A stretch of 19,071 nucleotides of DNA. It comes from Frankiales bacterium (GTDB taxonomy: Bacteria > Actinomycetota > Actinomycetes > Mycobacteriales > SCTD01). Positions within the stretch are counted from its first letter, which is position 1; every line of letters begins with the position of its first letter. The position numbers and the translations under genes are program-made. The stretch spans positions 1 to 19,071 of the forward strand of contig JAOPVD010000127.1 of NCBI GenBank assembly GCA_025966295.1. Direction: 5' to 3'. The notes beneath the pieces were generated by a model. The model saw nothing but the letters and a program-made list of their open reading frames with translations, had not been told where the DNA came from and did not search any database. This document shows positions 8,438 to 15,293 of the stretch, piece after piece.

Positions 8438-8560
8438 CTAGTACACGCCGCACATGCCGTCGATGGAGACGTCCTCGACGAGCAGGTCCGCCTCGACCAG
8501 CTCGCCCTCCAGCTCGACGGCGGCGGTGTCCTCGACGACGGCGGTGGTGGTGTCGCTCAT
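8438..8560 (-). CDS. mftA: Mycofactocin precursor peptide MftA (40 aa)
   Basis: A 40-residue acidic leader-type peptide that a simple ORF-length cutoff would miss. It starts MSDTTTAVVEDTAAVELEGE and ends IDGMCGVY, the invariant MftA C-terminus. The last two residues, V39 and Y40, are the ones modified by MftC in known systems. The acidic central part should be the recognition region for MftB. A good ribosome site, AGGAG (8566-8570, minus strand), lies 5 nt before ATG 8560. It is the first gene of the operon, 3 nt ahead of mftB, with a promoter in the gap to mftR. Confidence 0.97.
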   Translation of the reverse strand: MSDTTTAVVEDTAAVELEGELVEADLLVEDVSIDGMCGVY

Positions 8561-8565
8561 GGGGG

Positions 8566-8570
8566 CTCCT
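8566..8570 (-). promoter_or_regulatory. Ribosome binding site of mftA
   Basis: AGGAG on the minus strand, 5 nt before the mftA ATG. It is the only strong Shine-Dalgarno I found in the operon, which fits coupled translation of the overlapping genes downstream. Confidence 0.75.
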
Positions 8571-8578
8571 AGGGGAGG

Positions 8579-8592
8579 GTGACGGTGGTCAC
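8579..8592. promoter_or_regulatory. Candidate MftR operator (inverted repeat)
   Basis: GTGAC (8579-8583) and GTCAC (8588-8592) form a perfect 5-bp inverted repeat around a 4-nt spacer. It lies just downstream of the predicted mftA transcription start and upstream of mftR, a position suited to repression of mftA and possibly of mftR too. MftR proteins are known TetR-type repressors of their cognate clusters. That this is the bound site is inference. Confidence 0.4.
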
Positions 8593-8602
8593 AGCATCTG
8601 GA

Positions 8603-8631
8603 AAGATAACGGCACTCGGTGCAACAAACAA
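8603..8631 (-). promoter_or_regulatory. Predicted mftA promoter
   Basis: On the minus strand TTGTTT (8626-8631) and TATCTT (8603-8608) are separated by 17 nt. These are acceptable -35 and TANNNT -10 hexamers for a housekeeping actinobacterial sigma factor. The start of transcription would fall near 8596, giving a leader of about 35 nt with the AGGAG site. This stretch is notably AT-rich for the region. Confidence 0.5.
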
Positions 8632-8640
8632 GGGGGTGCG

Positions 8641-9207
8641 GTGAAGCAGGGACGACCGGCGGTCACGACCCGCGAGGAACTCGAGGTGGTCGCGCTCGAG
8701 CTGTTCGCCGCGCGCGGCTTCGAGGCGACCACGGTCGACGACGTCGCAGAGGCCGCCGGGATCGGCCGCCGCACCTTCTTCCGGTACTTCGCCAGCAAGA
8801 ACGACGTGGTGTGGGGTGACTTCGACGGCGCCCTGGCGCAGCTGCGCGCCCACCTCGACGCCGTGCCCGCCGGCGTGCCGCTGCTGGAGGGGCTGCGGGA
8901 GGCGGTGCTGGCGTTCAACGCCCTGCCCCCCGGAGCCGAGCCGCAGCACCGGGTCCGGATGGCGATGGTGCTGCACACCCCGGCGCTGCAGGCGCACTCG
9001 ACGCTGCGGTACGCCGGCTGGCGGGCCGTCGTCGCCGACCACGCCGCCACTCGGCTCGGGGTGCAGGCGTCGGACCTCGGCCCGCAGCTGCTCGCGCACC
9101 AGCTGCTGGCCAGCTGCGTGGCGGCCTACGAGCAGTGGCTGGCCCAACCGGGCAGCGACCTGCAGGAGCTGCTCGACGCCGCGATCCGGACCCTCGCGCC
9201 GCGCTAG
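8641..9207 (+). CDS. mftR: Mycofactocin system transcriptional regulator MftR (TetR family)
   Basis: A 188-residue TetR-type repressor read from GTG 8641, divergent from mftA. The DNA-binding helix-turn-helix is residues 29-52 (ATTVDDVAEAAGIGRRTFFR then YF and ASKND), with the typical TetR ending of the recognition helix, and a helical ligand domain follows. Characterised MftR binds the mft promoter and is released by long-chain acyl-CoA, linking cofactor synthesis to lipid catabolism. The same ligand here is assumed from family. An AGGGGG purine stretch (8631-8636) precedes the start by 4 nt. The gene ends in a 4-nt tail-to-tail overlap (CTAG) with the hydrolase gene. Confidence 0.93.
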   Translation: MKQGRPAVTTREELEVVALELFAARGFEATTVDDVAEAAGIGRRTFFRYFASKNDVVWGDFDGALAQLRAHLDAVPAGVPLLEGLREAVLAFNALPPGAEPQHRVRMAMVLHTPALQAHSTLRYAGWRAVVADHAATRLGVQASDLGPQLLAHQLLASCVAAYEQWLAQPGSDLQELLDAAIRTLAPR

Positions 9208-10406
9208 TCGATCAGCGCGGAGTAGACGAGCTGCCGCAGCTGGGCCCGGATCGGGTAGGTCGACGACGGCAGCAGCTGGGTGAAGAACGTCGCCGCGACC
9301 CCGGTGGACGGGTCCACCCAGAATGCGGTCGAGGCCAGCCCGCCCCAGTAGAACTCACCGGGCGACGCGGCGGTCTTGCCCGGGATCTGGTCCATCGTGG
9401 TGGCGAAGCCGAGCCCGAAGCCGATGCCGTCGAAGATGGTCTCCGCGAAGCCGCCGCTGTTCAGGGCCGCCAGGTCACGGCCCCCGGGCAGGTGGTTGCG
9501 GGTCATCAGCTCGACCGTCCGGGGGGCGAGCAGCCGGGTGCCGTCGACCGCGCCACTGCCCAGCAGCATCCGGACGAACTGCCAGTAGTCGGCGGCGGTG
9601 CTGATCAGGCCACCGCCGCCCGACAGCATCGCCGGCCGGCGCAGCGCGGCGGTGCCCAGCACGTCGTACCGGACCGCCTGGCCCTGGTAGGCGGCGTAGA
9701 GCGCGGCCAGCCGGTCGGTGTCGGCGCCCTCGACCCACCAGCGGGTGTCCTTCATCCCGAGCGGGGCGAGGATCCGGTCCCGCACGAAGGCGTCCAGCGA
9801 CTGGCCGGAGACCACCTCGACCACCCGGCCCAGCACGTCGGTCGAGACGCCGTACCCCCAGGCGGTGCCCGGCTGGAACCGCAGTGGGAGACCGGCCCAG
9901 GCGTCGCAGGCGCCGGCCAGGTCCATCCCCTTCGGGGCGCCGAACTCGAAGCCGGCAGCCCGGTAGATCGCGTCGACCGGGTGCACCTGCAGGAAGCCGT
10001 AGGTCAGCCCGCTGGTGTGGCTGAGCAGGTGCCAGAGCCGCACCGGCTCCGTCGCCGGCACCAGGAACGGCGTGGTGCTCGAGCCCTTGTCGTAGACCTG
10101 CGCGTCGGCGAAGGACGGGATGAAGCGGCTCACCGGGTCGGTGAGCTCGAACAGCCCCTCCTCCCAGAGGATCATCGCTGCCACGCTGACGATCGGCTTG
10201 GTCATCGAGTAGATGCGCCAGAGGGTGTCCTCGGCGACAGGCCGGCCCGCCTCGACGTCGGCGAGCCCGTAGCTGGCCTCGTGCGCAACATGCCCGTGCC
10301 GCCCGACCTGCAGCTGGAAGCCGGTGAGGCGGCCGTCATCGACGTAGCGCTGGAAGTGGCGGTCGATGCGTGCCAGGCGGTCCTCGTCGAAACCGAGCGT
10401 CGTCAT
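9204..10406 (-). CDS. Serine hydrolase, beta-lactamase/EstB esterase family
   Basis: A 400-residue protein of the class C beta-lactamase/penicillin-binding-protein fold, a group that includes many carboxylesterases. The SxxK motif is S67-M-T-K70 in WRIYSMTKPI, giving the nucleophile and general base. The LLSHTSGLTYG block that follows and the tyrosine in AWGYGVSTDVLG (the usual YxN/YxS region) are as in EstB-like enzymes. No signal peptide is visible, so it is probably cytoplasmic and more likely an esterase than a resistance enzyme. The start may be ATG 10406 or ATG 10415. I prefer 10406 because the other abuts a palindrome, but neither has a strong Shine-Dalgarno. It converges on mftR and diverges from the ABC pair. 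Substrate unknown. Confidence 0.85.
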   Translation of the reverse strand: MTTLGFDEDRLARIDRHFQRYVDDGRLTGFQLQVGRHGHVAHEASYGLADVEAGRPVAEDTLWRIYSMTKPIVSVAAMILWEEGLFELTDPVSRFIPSFADAQVYDKGSSTTPFLVPATEPVRLWHLLSHTSGLTYGFLQVHPVDAIYRAAGFEFGAPKGMDLAGACDAWAGLPLRFQPGTAWGYGVSTDVLGRVVEVVSGQSLDAFVRDRILAPLGMKDTRWWVEGADTDRLAALYAAYQGQAVRYDVLGTAALRRPAMLSGGGGLISTAADYWQFVRMLLGSGAVDGTRLLAPRTVELMTRNHLPGGRDLAALNSGGFAETIFDGIGFGLGFATTMDQIPGKTAASPGEFYWGGLASTAFWVDPSTGVAATFFTQLLPSSTYPIRAQLRQLVYSALID

Positions 10407-10416
10407 GACCCGCATC

Positions 10417-10450
10417 CTGCCCTGAGACCCGCCTCAGGGCAGAACCCTGA
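10417..10450. promoter_or_regulatory. Candidate operator: three alternating CCCTGA half-sites
   Basis: A perfect 10-bp inverted repeat, CTGCCCTGAG (10417-10426) with CTCAGGGCAG (10433-10442), is followed by a further CCCTGA (10445-10450) that forms a second inverted repeat with the shared TCAGGG at 10434-10439. The half-sites therefore alternate in orientation at near-regular spacing in the gap between the hydrolase and the efflux pair. This suits a dimeric regulator of one or both. The regulator is not in the window. Confidence 0.5.
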
Positions 10451-10471
10451 TGACGACCGACACGCGCCTTT

Positions 10472-10477
10472 GGGAGG
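10472..10477 (+). promoter_or_regulatory. Ribosome binding site of the ABC ATPase
   Basis: GGGAGG lies 9 nt before ATG 10487 and supports that start over in-frame alternatives. Confidence 0.7.
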
Positions 10478-10486
10478 CTGGCGCCC

Positions 10487-11227
10487 ATGACTGAGCATCC
10501 CCCCGCTGTCCGTGCCCTCGATGTCCGCAAGTCCTACGGCAAGGGGGACACCGCCGTCACCGCCCTGCAGGGCGTGTCCTTGGACGTCCCCTCCGGTCAG
10601 ATGACCGCTGTCATGGGCCCCTCCGGCTCGGGCAAGTCCACGCTCATGCACTGCCTCGCCGGGCTCGACACCGTCGACGCCGGCAGCATCCACATCGGCG
10701 GCACACCCGTCGTCGGGCTCGGTGACAAGGAGCTCACGGCACTGCGCCGCGACCGGGTCGGCTTCGTGTTCCAGCAGTACAACCTGCTGCCGACGCTGAC
10801 CGCCGAGGAGAACATCACGCTGCCGCTGGACATCGCAGGGCGCAAGCCGGACGCCGGCTGGATGGCCGAGGTGGTCCGGGCCGTCGGCCTGGCCGACCGG
10901 CTGCACCACCGCCCGGCGGAGCTGTCCGGCGGCCAGCAGCAGCGCGTCGCCTGCGCCCGGGCCCTCATCACCCGGCCCGACGTGGTGTTCGCCGACGAGC
11001 CGACCGGCAACCTCGACTCGCGGGCCGGCGCGGAGGTCCTGAGCTTCCTGCAGCGCAGCGCCCTCGAGTTCCGCCAGACCATCGTCATGGTCACGCACGA
11101 CCCGGTGGCGGCGAGCTACGCCGGCCGGGTCGTCTTCCTCGCCGACGGCCTGCTGGTCGACGAGATGATCGACCCGACCGCCGAGAAGGTGCTCGACCGC
11201 ATGAAGCGCTTCGAGGCGGCGGCCTGA
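10487..11227 (+). CDS. ABC transporter ATP-binding protein, MacB/LolD type
   Basis: A 246-residue ATPase with every expected motif: Walker A GPSGSGKST (44-52), Q-loop FVFQQYNLLPTLTAEEN (about 93-109), signature LSGGQQQR (146-153) and Walker B VVFADEPTGNLDS (166-178), followed by the switch-region VTHD. The YNLLPTLTAEEN form is typical of the MacB/LolD/FtsE group, which couples ATP hydrolysis to movement of substrates by FtsX-type permeases. It shares one base with the permease start (TGATG), so the two form a transporter. In actinomycetes such pairs commonly export drugs, peptides or lipids. Substrate cannot be read from the sequence. Confidence 0.95.
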   Translation: MTEHPPAVRALDVRKSYGKGDTAVTALQGVSLDVPSGQMTAVMGPSGSGKSTLMHCLAGLDTVDAGSIHIGGTPVVGLGDKELTALRRDRVGFVFQQYNLLPTLTAEENITLPLDIAGRKPDAGWMAEVVRAVGLADRLHHRPAELSGGQQQRVACARALITRPDVVFADEPTGNLDSRAGAEVLSFLQRSALEFRQTIVMVTHDPVAASYAGRVVFLADGLLVDEMIDPTAEKVLDRMKRFEAAA

Positions 11228-13755
11228 TGCTCCGCGCCACCTTCCGCAGCCTGCTCGCCCGCAAGCTGCGCCTCATGCTGGCCAGCACGGCCGTGCTCCT
11301 CGGTGTCTCGTTCGTGTCGGGCGCCTTCGTCCTCACCGACAGCCTCAGCAAGGTCTTCGACAACCTGTTCGCCACCATCAACCAGGGCACCTCGGTGACC
11401 GTGCAGGGCGTCTCAGCCCTGGGCGAGGACAGCTTCGACGCCTCCAGCCGCGAGCCGGTGCCGGGGGCGGTCCTCGAGACGGTGCGCAAGGTCGACGGCG
11501 TCAGCGACGTCGTCGGCCAGGTGCAGGGCAACGCCCAGCTCGTGCTGCCGAACGGCAAGATCTACACCACCGGCGGCCCGCCGATCCTCGGCGTCTCCTT
11601 CAACGCCCAGAGCCCGCAGGAGTCCTTCCAGATCCGCCGCGGCGCCGCGCCGAGCGGGCCCGACCAGGTCGTCATCGACGCCACCACGGCCGGCAAGGCC
11701 GACCTGAAGGTCGGCGACCGCGTCGGCGTCATCGGCACCGGGGCGACGCGCCCGACCACCATCGTCGGCATCATCGGGCTGAAGAACGTCGGCACCATCG
11801 CCGGCGCCACCCTGCTCGGGTACGACGCACCCTCGGCGCAGCAGCTGTTCGGCGTCCCCGGCACGTGGACGCAGCTCAGCGTCGCCGGCGACGTCGGCGT
11901 CTCCGACGCGCAGCTGCGGGACCGGATCGCCGCCGTGCTGCCCCAGGGCGTCGAGGCCAAGACCGCCACGCAGGTGGTGGCGGACGCCTCCAAGCAGCTC
12001 AAGCAGGGTCTCGGCTTCTTCAACACCTTCCTACTCGCGTTCGCCGGCATCTCGCTGTTCGTCGGCGCCTTCCTCATCTTCAATACCTTTTCGATGCTGG
12101 TCGCCCAGCGGACCCGCGAGCTCGCGCTGATGCGGGCCCTCGGTGCCAGCCGGGGCCAGGTGACGCGCTCCGTGCTCGTCGAGGCGCTGGTCGTGGGCGC
12201 CATCAGCTCCGTGGGCGGCTTCCTGCTCGGCATCGCGGTGGCCGCCGGTCTGCGCGGCCTGCTCGGCCTGCTCGGCATCGAGCTGCCGGGCGGCAGCACC
12301 GTCATCGCGCCCCGCACCTTCGTCGTCTCGCTGCTGGTGGGTGTCGGCGTCACGGCCGTCGCCGCGCTGGTGCCGGCCCGCAAGGCGGCCAAGGTGGCAC
12401 CGGTGCAGGCGATGCGCGAGTCCGGCCCGGCCGAGGACCGCTCGCTCGGGCGCCGCACGGCGATCGGCGCGGTGGTCCTCGCGCTGGGGGTCGTGGCCCT
12501 CGTGCTGGGCCTGGGCGGCAGTGGCATCGCCCTGGTGGGCCTGGGGGCGGCGCTGTCGTTCCTCGGCGTGACGATCCTGTCGCCGCTGTTCGCCCGGCCG
12601 ATCGTGGGACTGCTGGGCCAGCCGTTCGCGCGGGCCGGCATCACCGGCGTGCTGGGGCGCGGCAACGCGATGCGCAGCCCGCGCCGCACCTCGGCGACCG
12701 CCGCGGCCCTGATGATCGGGCTGGCGCTGGTCGCGACCATCAGCACGCTGGGCGCCAGCGCCAAGAAGAGCGTGACGAAGATCGTGTCGACCTCCCTCGG
12801 GGCCGACTACGTGCTGCACACCGACCAGTACCAGACGTTCTCCCCAGCCGTGCTGACGAAGCTGCAGGGCAACCCGGCGCTGGCCGCCGTCGCCGGCTTC
12901 CGGCAGGGGGAGGCCAAGGTCGGTGCCGCCGGCCGGGTCAGCGTGCAGGGCGTCGACCCGCAGGCGCTGCAGCAGGTCCTGAAGCTCGACGTGGTGCAAG
13001 GCGACCTCACCGCTCTCGGTGACGGCGCGCTCGCCATCTCGAAAAAGGAGCGGGACGACCTCGGCGTGAAGGTCGGCGACACCGTCCCGGTGACCTGGGC
13101 GCGGACCGGCGAGCAGCCGCTGAAGCTCGGGGCCGTCTACGACGACAACGACTTCGCCGGCAGCTACCTGGTGTCCGACCGCACCTTCGACGCCAACGTC
13201 ACCAGCAAGGAGCTGGTGGTGGTTGCGGTGACGCAGCAGCCGTCGGTGACCCCGCAGGCGGCGCGGGCGGCGCTCGAGACTGCGCTCGTGGACTTCCCCA
13301 ACCTCCTGGTCGAGGACCAGGCGCAGTTCGTGAAGGCCCAGGGGGACCAGGTCGACAGCATCCTCAACGCCATCACCGGGCTGCTGGTGCTGTCGGTGCT
13401 GATCGCCGTGCTGGGCATCATCAACACCCTCGCACTGTCGGTCGTGGAGCGGACCCGCGAGCTCGGGCTGCTGCGGGCGGTCGGCCTGCAGCGACGGCAG
13501 ATGCGCCGGATGATCCGCGTCGAGAGCGTCGTCATCTCGCTGTACGGCGCGCTGCTCGGCGTCGGGGTCGGCCTGGCGTTCGGGTACGCCCTCGTCGTGG
13601 CGCTGCACGACCAGGGCATCACCGAGTTCGCGGTGCCCACCCAGCGGCTGCTCGTGGTGCTGCTCGTCGCCGCCGTGGGCGGCGTGCTGGCGGCCGCGCT
13701 GCCGGCCCGGCGGGCGGCTCGGATGGACGTGCTGGAGGCCGTCTCGGCGACCTAG
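11227..13755 (+). CDS. ABC transporter permease, duplicated FtsX/MacB type
   Basis: An 842-residue membrane protein with two MacB-like halves. About ten hydrophobic segments are visible, near residues 17-36, 265-290, 318-340, 364-382, 412-430, 434-456, 491-510, 713-735, 770-790 and 808-828. Two large extracellular domains lie at roughly 40-260 and 511-710. Both FtsX cores carry the family signature after their first helix: QRTRELALMRALGASRGQVTR and ERTRELGLLRAVGLQRRQMRR, and each ends in a P-A-R-K/R-A-A motif. The duplicated single-chain form is common in actinomycetes. It is cotranscribed with the ATPase and followed 13 bp later by a terminator hairpin. Confidence 0.95.
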   Translation: MLRATFRSLLARKLRLMLASTAVLLGVSFVSGAFVLTDSLSKVFDNLFATINQGTSVTVQGVSALGEDSFDASSREPVPGAVLETVRKVDGVSDVVGQVQGNAQLVLPNGKIYTTGGPPILGVSFNAQSPQESFQIRRGAAPSGPDQVVIDATTAGKADLKVGDRVGVIGTGATRPTTIVGIIGLKNVGTIAGATLLGYDAPSAQQLFGVPGTWTQLSVAGDVGVSDAQLRDRIAAVLPQGVEAKTATQVVADASKQLKQGLGFFNTFLLAFAGISLFVGAFLIFNTFSMLVAQRTRELALMRALGASRGQVTRSVLVEALVVGAISSVGGFLLGIAVAAGLRGLLGLLGIELPGGSTVIAPRTFVVSLLVGVGVTAVAALVPARKAAKVAPVQAMRESGPAEDRSLGRRTAIGAVVLALGVVALVLGLGGSGIALVGLGAALSFLGVTILSPLFARPIVGLLGQPFARAGITGVLGRGNAMRSPRRTSATAAALMIGLALVATISTLGASAKKSVTKIVSTSLGADYVLHTDQYQTFSPAVLTKLQGNPALAAVAGFRQGEAKVGAAGRVSVQGVDPQALQQVLKLDVVQGDLTALGDGALAISKKERDDLGVKVGDTVPVTWARTGEQPLKLGAVYDDNDFAGSYLVSDRTFDANVTSKELVVVAVTQQPSVTPQAARAALETALVDFPNLLVEDQAQFVKAQGDQVDSILNAITGLLVLSVLIAVLGIINTLALSVVERTRELGLLRAVGLQRRQMRRMIRVESVVISLYGALLGVGVGLAFGYALVVALHDQGITEFAVPTQRLLVVLLVAAVGGVLAAALPARRAARMDVLEAVSAT

Positions 13756-13767
13756 CGGAGGGCGGGT

Positions 13768-13793
13768 GCCCTGGTCCCGCGCGGGACCAGGGC
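13768..13793 (+). terminator. Intrinsic terminator after the ABC permease
   Basis: Perfect 26-bp palindrome with 13-bp arms, GCCCTGGTCCCGC followed directly by its reverse complement, beginning 12 nt after the permease stop. The two apical CG pairs would open into a small loop. There is no T-run, as is common for actinobacterial terminators. Confidence 0.75.
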
Positions 13794-13826
13794 CTCCGGT
13801 CGCCGTTTCGGGGCCCATCACGGCTC

Positions 13827-14360
13827 GTGCGCAGGCACAATGCGCTCGTGCGATGGGGGCAGCGGTTCGAGACGAGCACCGCCGGGCAGGCGGTGCTGTC
13901 GGCGCTGATGCTGGTGCTCATCGTCGGCGTGCTGCTCTGGAACCTGCCGCCGGGGCCACCGCGCGACGCGGTCCGGCCCACCGCAGGGACCGTCCTGCAG
14001 GCCGTCGGCCTCGAGCAGGACTGGGCGCTGTTCGCCCCCGACCCGCGGGGCTTCGGCGTCGGGGTCTACGCCACGGTGACGCACCGCGACGGCCGGGTGG
14101 CGACCTGGCGGCCACCCCACAACGGGCTGCTGGTCACGCCGTACCGGACCTACCGCTGGCAGAAGTACGTCGAGCGGCTGCGTGCCGACGACTACGCCGG
14201 CCTGTGGGCGCCGACCGCGCGCTGGGTGGCCACCCAGGCCGGGCCGGACGTCACCCGGGTGGTGCTGACCCGCACCTTCCGCGACGTCGCCGTGCCCGGT
14301 GCCGGTGCCCCCCGCCCGGCGACCGGCCGCTATGACTTCTACACGCTGGAGCTGCCGTGA
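13827..14360 (+). CDS. Small single-pass membrane protein paired with an HTTM protein
   Basis: A 177-residue protein from GTG 13827, with a second possible GTG start at 13848. A single hydrophobic helix at about residues 20-40 (LSALMLVLIVGVLLWNL) is followed by a soluble region of about 130 residues with the aromatic-rich stretch EQDWALFAPDPRGFGVGVYA and YRWQKYVERLRADDYAGLWA. I recognise no catalytic motif. The QDWALFAP-type segment occurs in small proteins encoded beside HTTM/carboxylase-like membrane proteins. It overlaps the next gene as GTGA, which argues that the two products work together. If GTG 13848 is used, the CACAAT at 13835-13840 could be the -10 element of a leaderless transcript. 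Confidence 0.75.
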   Translation: MRRHNALVRWGQRFETSTAGQAVLSALMLVLIVGVLLWNLPPGPPRDAVRPTAGTVLQAVGLEQDWALFAPDPRGFGVGVYATVTHRDGRVATWRPPHNGLLVTPYRTYRWQKYVERLRADDYAGLWAPTARWVATQAGPDVTRVVLTRTFRDVAVPGAGAPRPATGRYDFYTLELP

Positions 14361-15265
14361 TCCGCGCCTGGCGCCGCTGGGCGTTCGACCCGGTCGACAC
14401 CGCCCCGATGGCGGCGCTGCGCATCGCCTGCGGGCTGCTGGTCCTGGGCTGGACGCTCTCCCTGCTCCCGGACGCCCAGGCGTTCCTGGCCGACGACGGG
14501 CTCACCGCCGGCCCGGTCGACGGCACCGGCGGCTGGTGGACGGTCCCGATCGCGTCGCCGTACGGCGCGCTGGCGCTGCTCGGCGCGGCCGCGCTCGCCC
14601 TCACCCTCGGCTGGCGCACCCGGGTCGCCTCGGTGCTCGTCGTCGTCCTGCTCATCGCGCTGCAGCGCCGGAACGTCTACGTCCTCAACAGCGGGGACCT
14701 GCTGCTGCGCGAGCTGGCGCTGTTCGTGGCGCTGATGCCGGCCGGCGAGACCTGGTCGCTGGACGCCCGGCGGCGCGGGTCGCAGCTGCGGGCGCCCTGG
14801 GCGCTGCGGCTGCTGCAGCTGCAGGTCTCCGCGCTCTACCTGTTCTCGGTGACCGCCAAGCTGCACGGCGACAGCTGGCAGAACGGCAGCGCCGTCGGCA
14901 TGGCGCTCCAGCTGGAGGACCTGCAGCGCCTCGTCGTGCCGGAGTCGGTGGCCACCTCGGTGGCGCTGTCCGCGCTGCTCACCTACGGCACGCTCGTGGC
15001 GGAGGCGTTCCTCGTGATCGGCCTGTGGCTGCCCAGGACCCGCTGGTGGGCCATGGCGGTGGGCATCGGCGTGCACCTGGGCATCGAGGCGACGCTGCTC
15101 ATCGGCTGGTTCTCGCTGACCGTGATCGCCTGCTACCTCGCCTTCGTGCCGGCCCCGACGCTGCGCCGGCTCGCCGCCCGGCGACCGGCGGCCGCGGTGC
15201 CGAGCCAACGGACCGTCGAGCCGGCGGACCTGGAGGGGGCCGCGGGCGCGGGCCTGCCAAGATGA
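14357..15265 (+). CDS. HTTM-domain membrane protein (vitamin K-dependent gamma-carboxylase-like)
   Basis: A 302-residue polytopic protein with several hydrophobic helices, for example near residues 18-36, 67-101, 160-178, 208-232 and 236-272. The pattern LRIACGLLVLGWTL near the N-terminus, LNSGDLLLRELALFVALMPA in the middle, YLFSVTAKLHGDSWQNGSAV and GVHLGIEATLLIGWF fits the HTTM domain shared with vitamin K-dependent gamma-glutamyl carboxylase. The family's important lysine may be the one in TAKLHG. Bacterial HTTM proteins are mostly uncharacterised, so carboxylase activity should not be assumed. The GTG start at 14357 overlaps the stop of its small partner, and the C-terminal 35 residues are a polar, proline- and alanine-rich tail. 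Confidence 0.82.
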   Translation: MIRAWRRWAFDPVDTAPMAALRIACGLLVLGWTLSLLPDAQAFLADDGLTAGPVDGTGGWWTVPIASPYGALALLGAAALALTLGWRTRVASVLVVVLLIALQRRNVYVLNSGDLLLRELALFVALMPAGETWSLDARRRGSQLRAPWALRLLQLQVSALYLFSVTAKLHGDSWQNGSAVGMALQLEDLQRLVVPESVATSVALSALLTYGTLVAEAFLVIGLWLPRTRWWAMAVGIGVHLGIEATLLIGWFSLTVIACYLAFVPAPTLRRLAARRPAAAVPSQRTVEPADLEGAAGAGLPR

Positions 15266-15293
15266 GGGCTCCGCTTCACCTCAAGGAGTCGTT

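Noticed and set aside
8603..8640. A plus-strand promoter for mftR
   Set aside because: GATAAC at 8605-8610 is the best -10 candidate but does not fit TANNNT and has no -35 at a workable distance, so I do not call it.
9204..10406. Antibiotic-resistance beta-lactamase
   Set aside because: There is no signal peptide, and the motifs match EstB-type esterases as well as class C enzymes. The name is kept at family level.
12031..13821. Long minus-strand open frame opposite the ABC permease
   Set aside because: It is antisense to a clearly coding permease with intact motifs. The translated product is low-complexity H/Q/R/G-rich, as expected from GC-biased codon positions.
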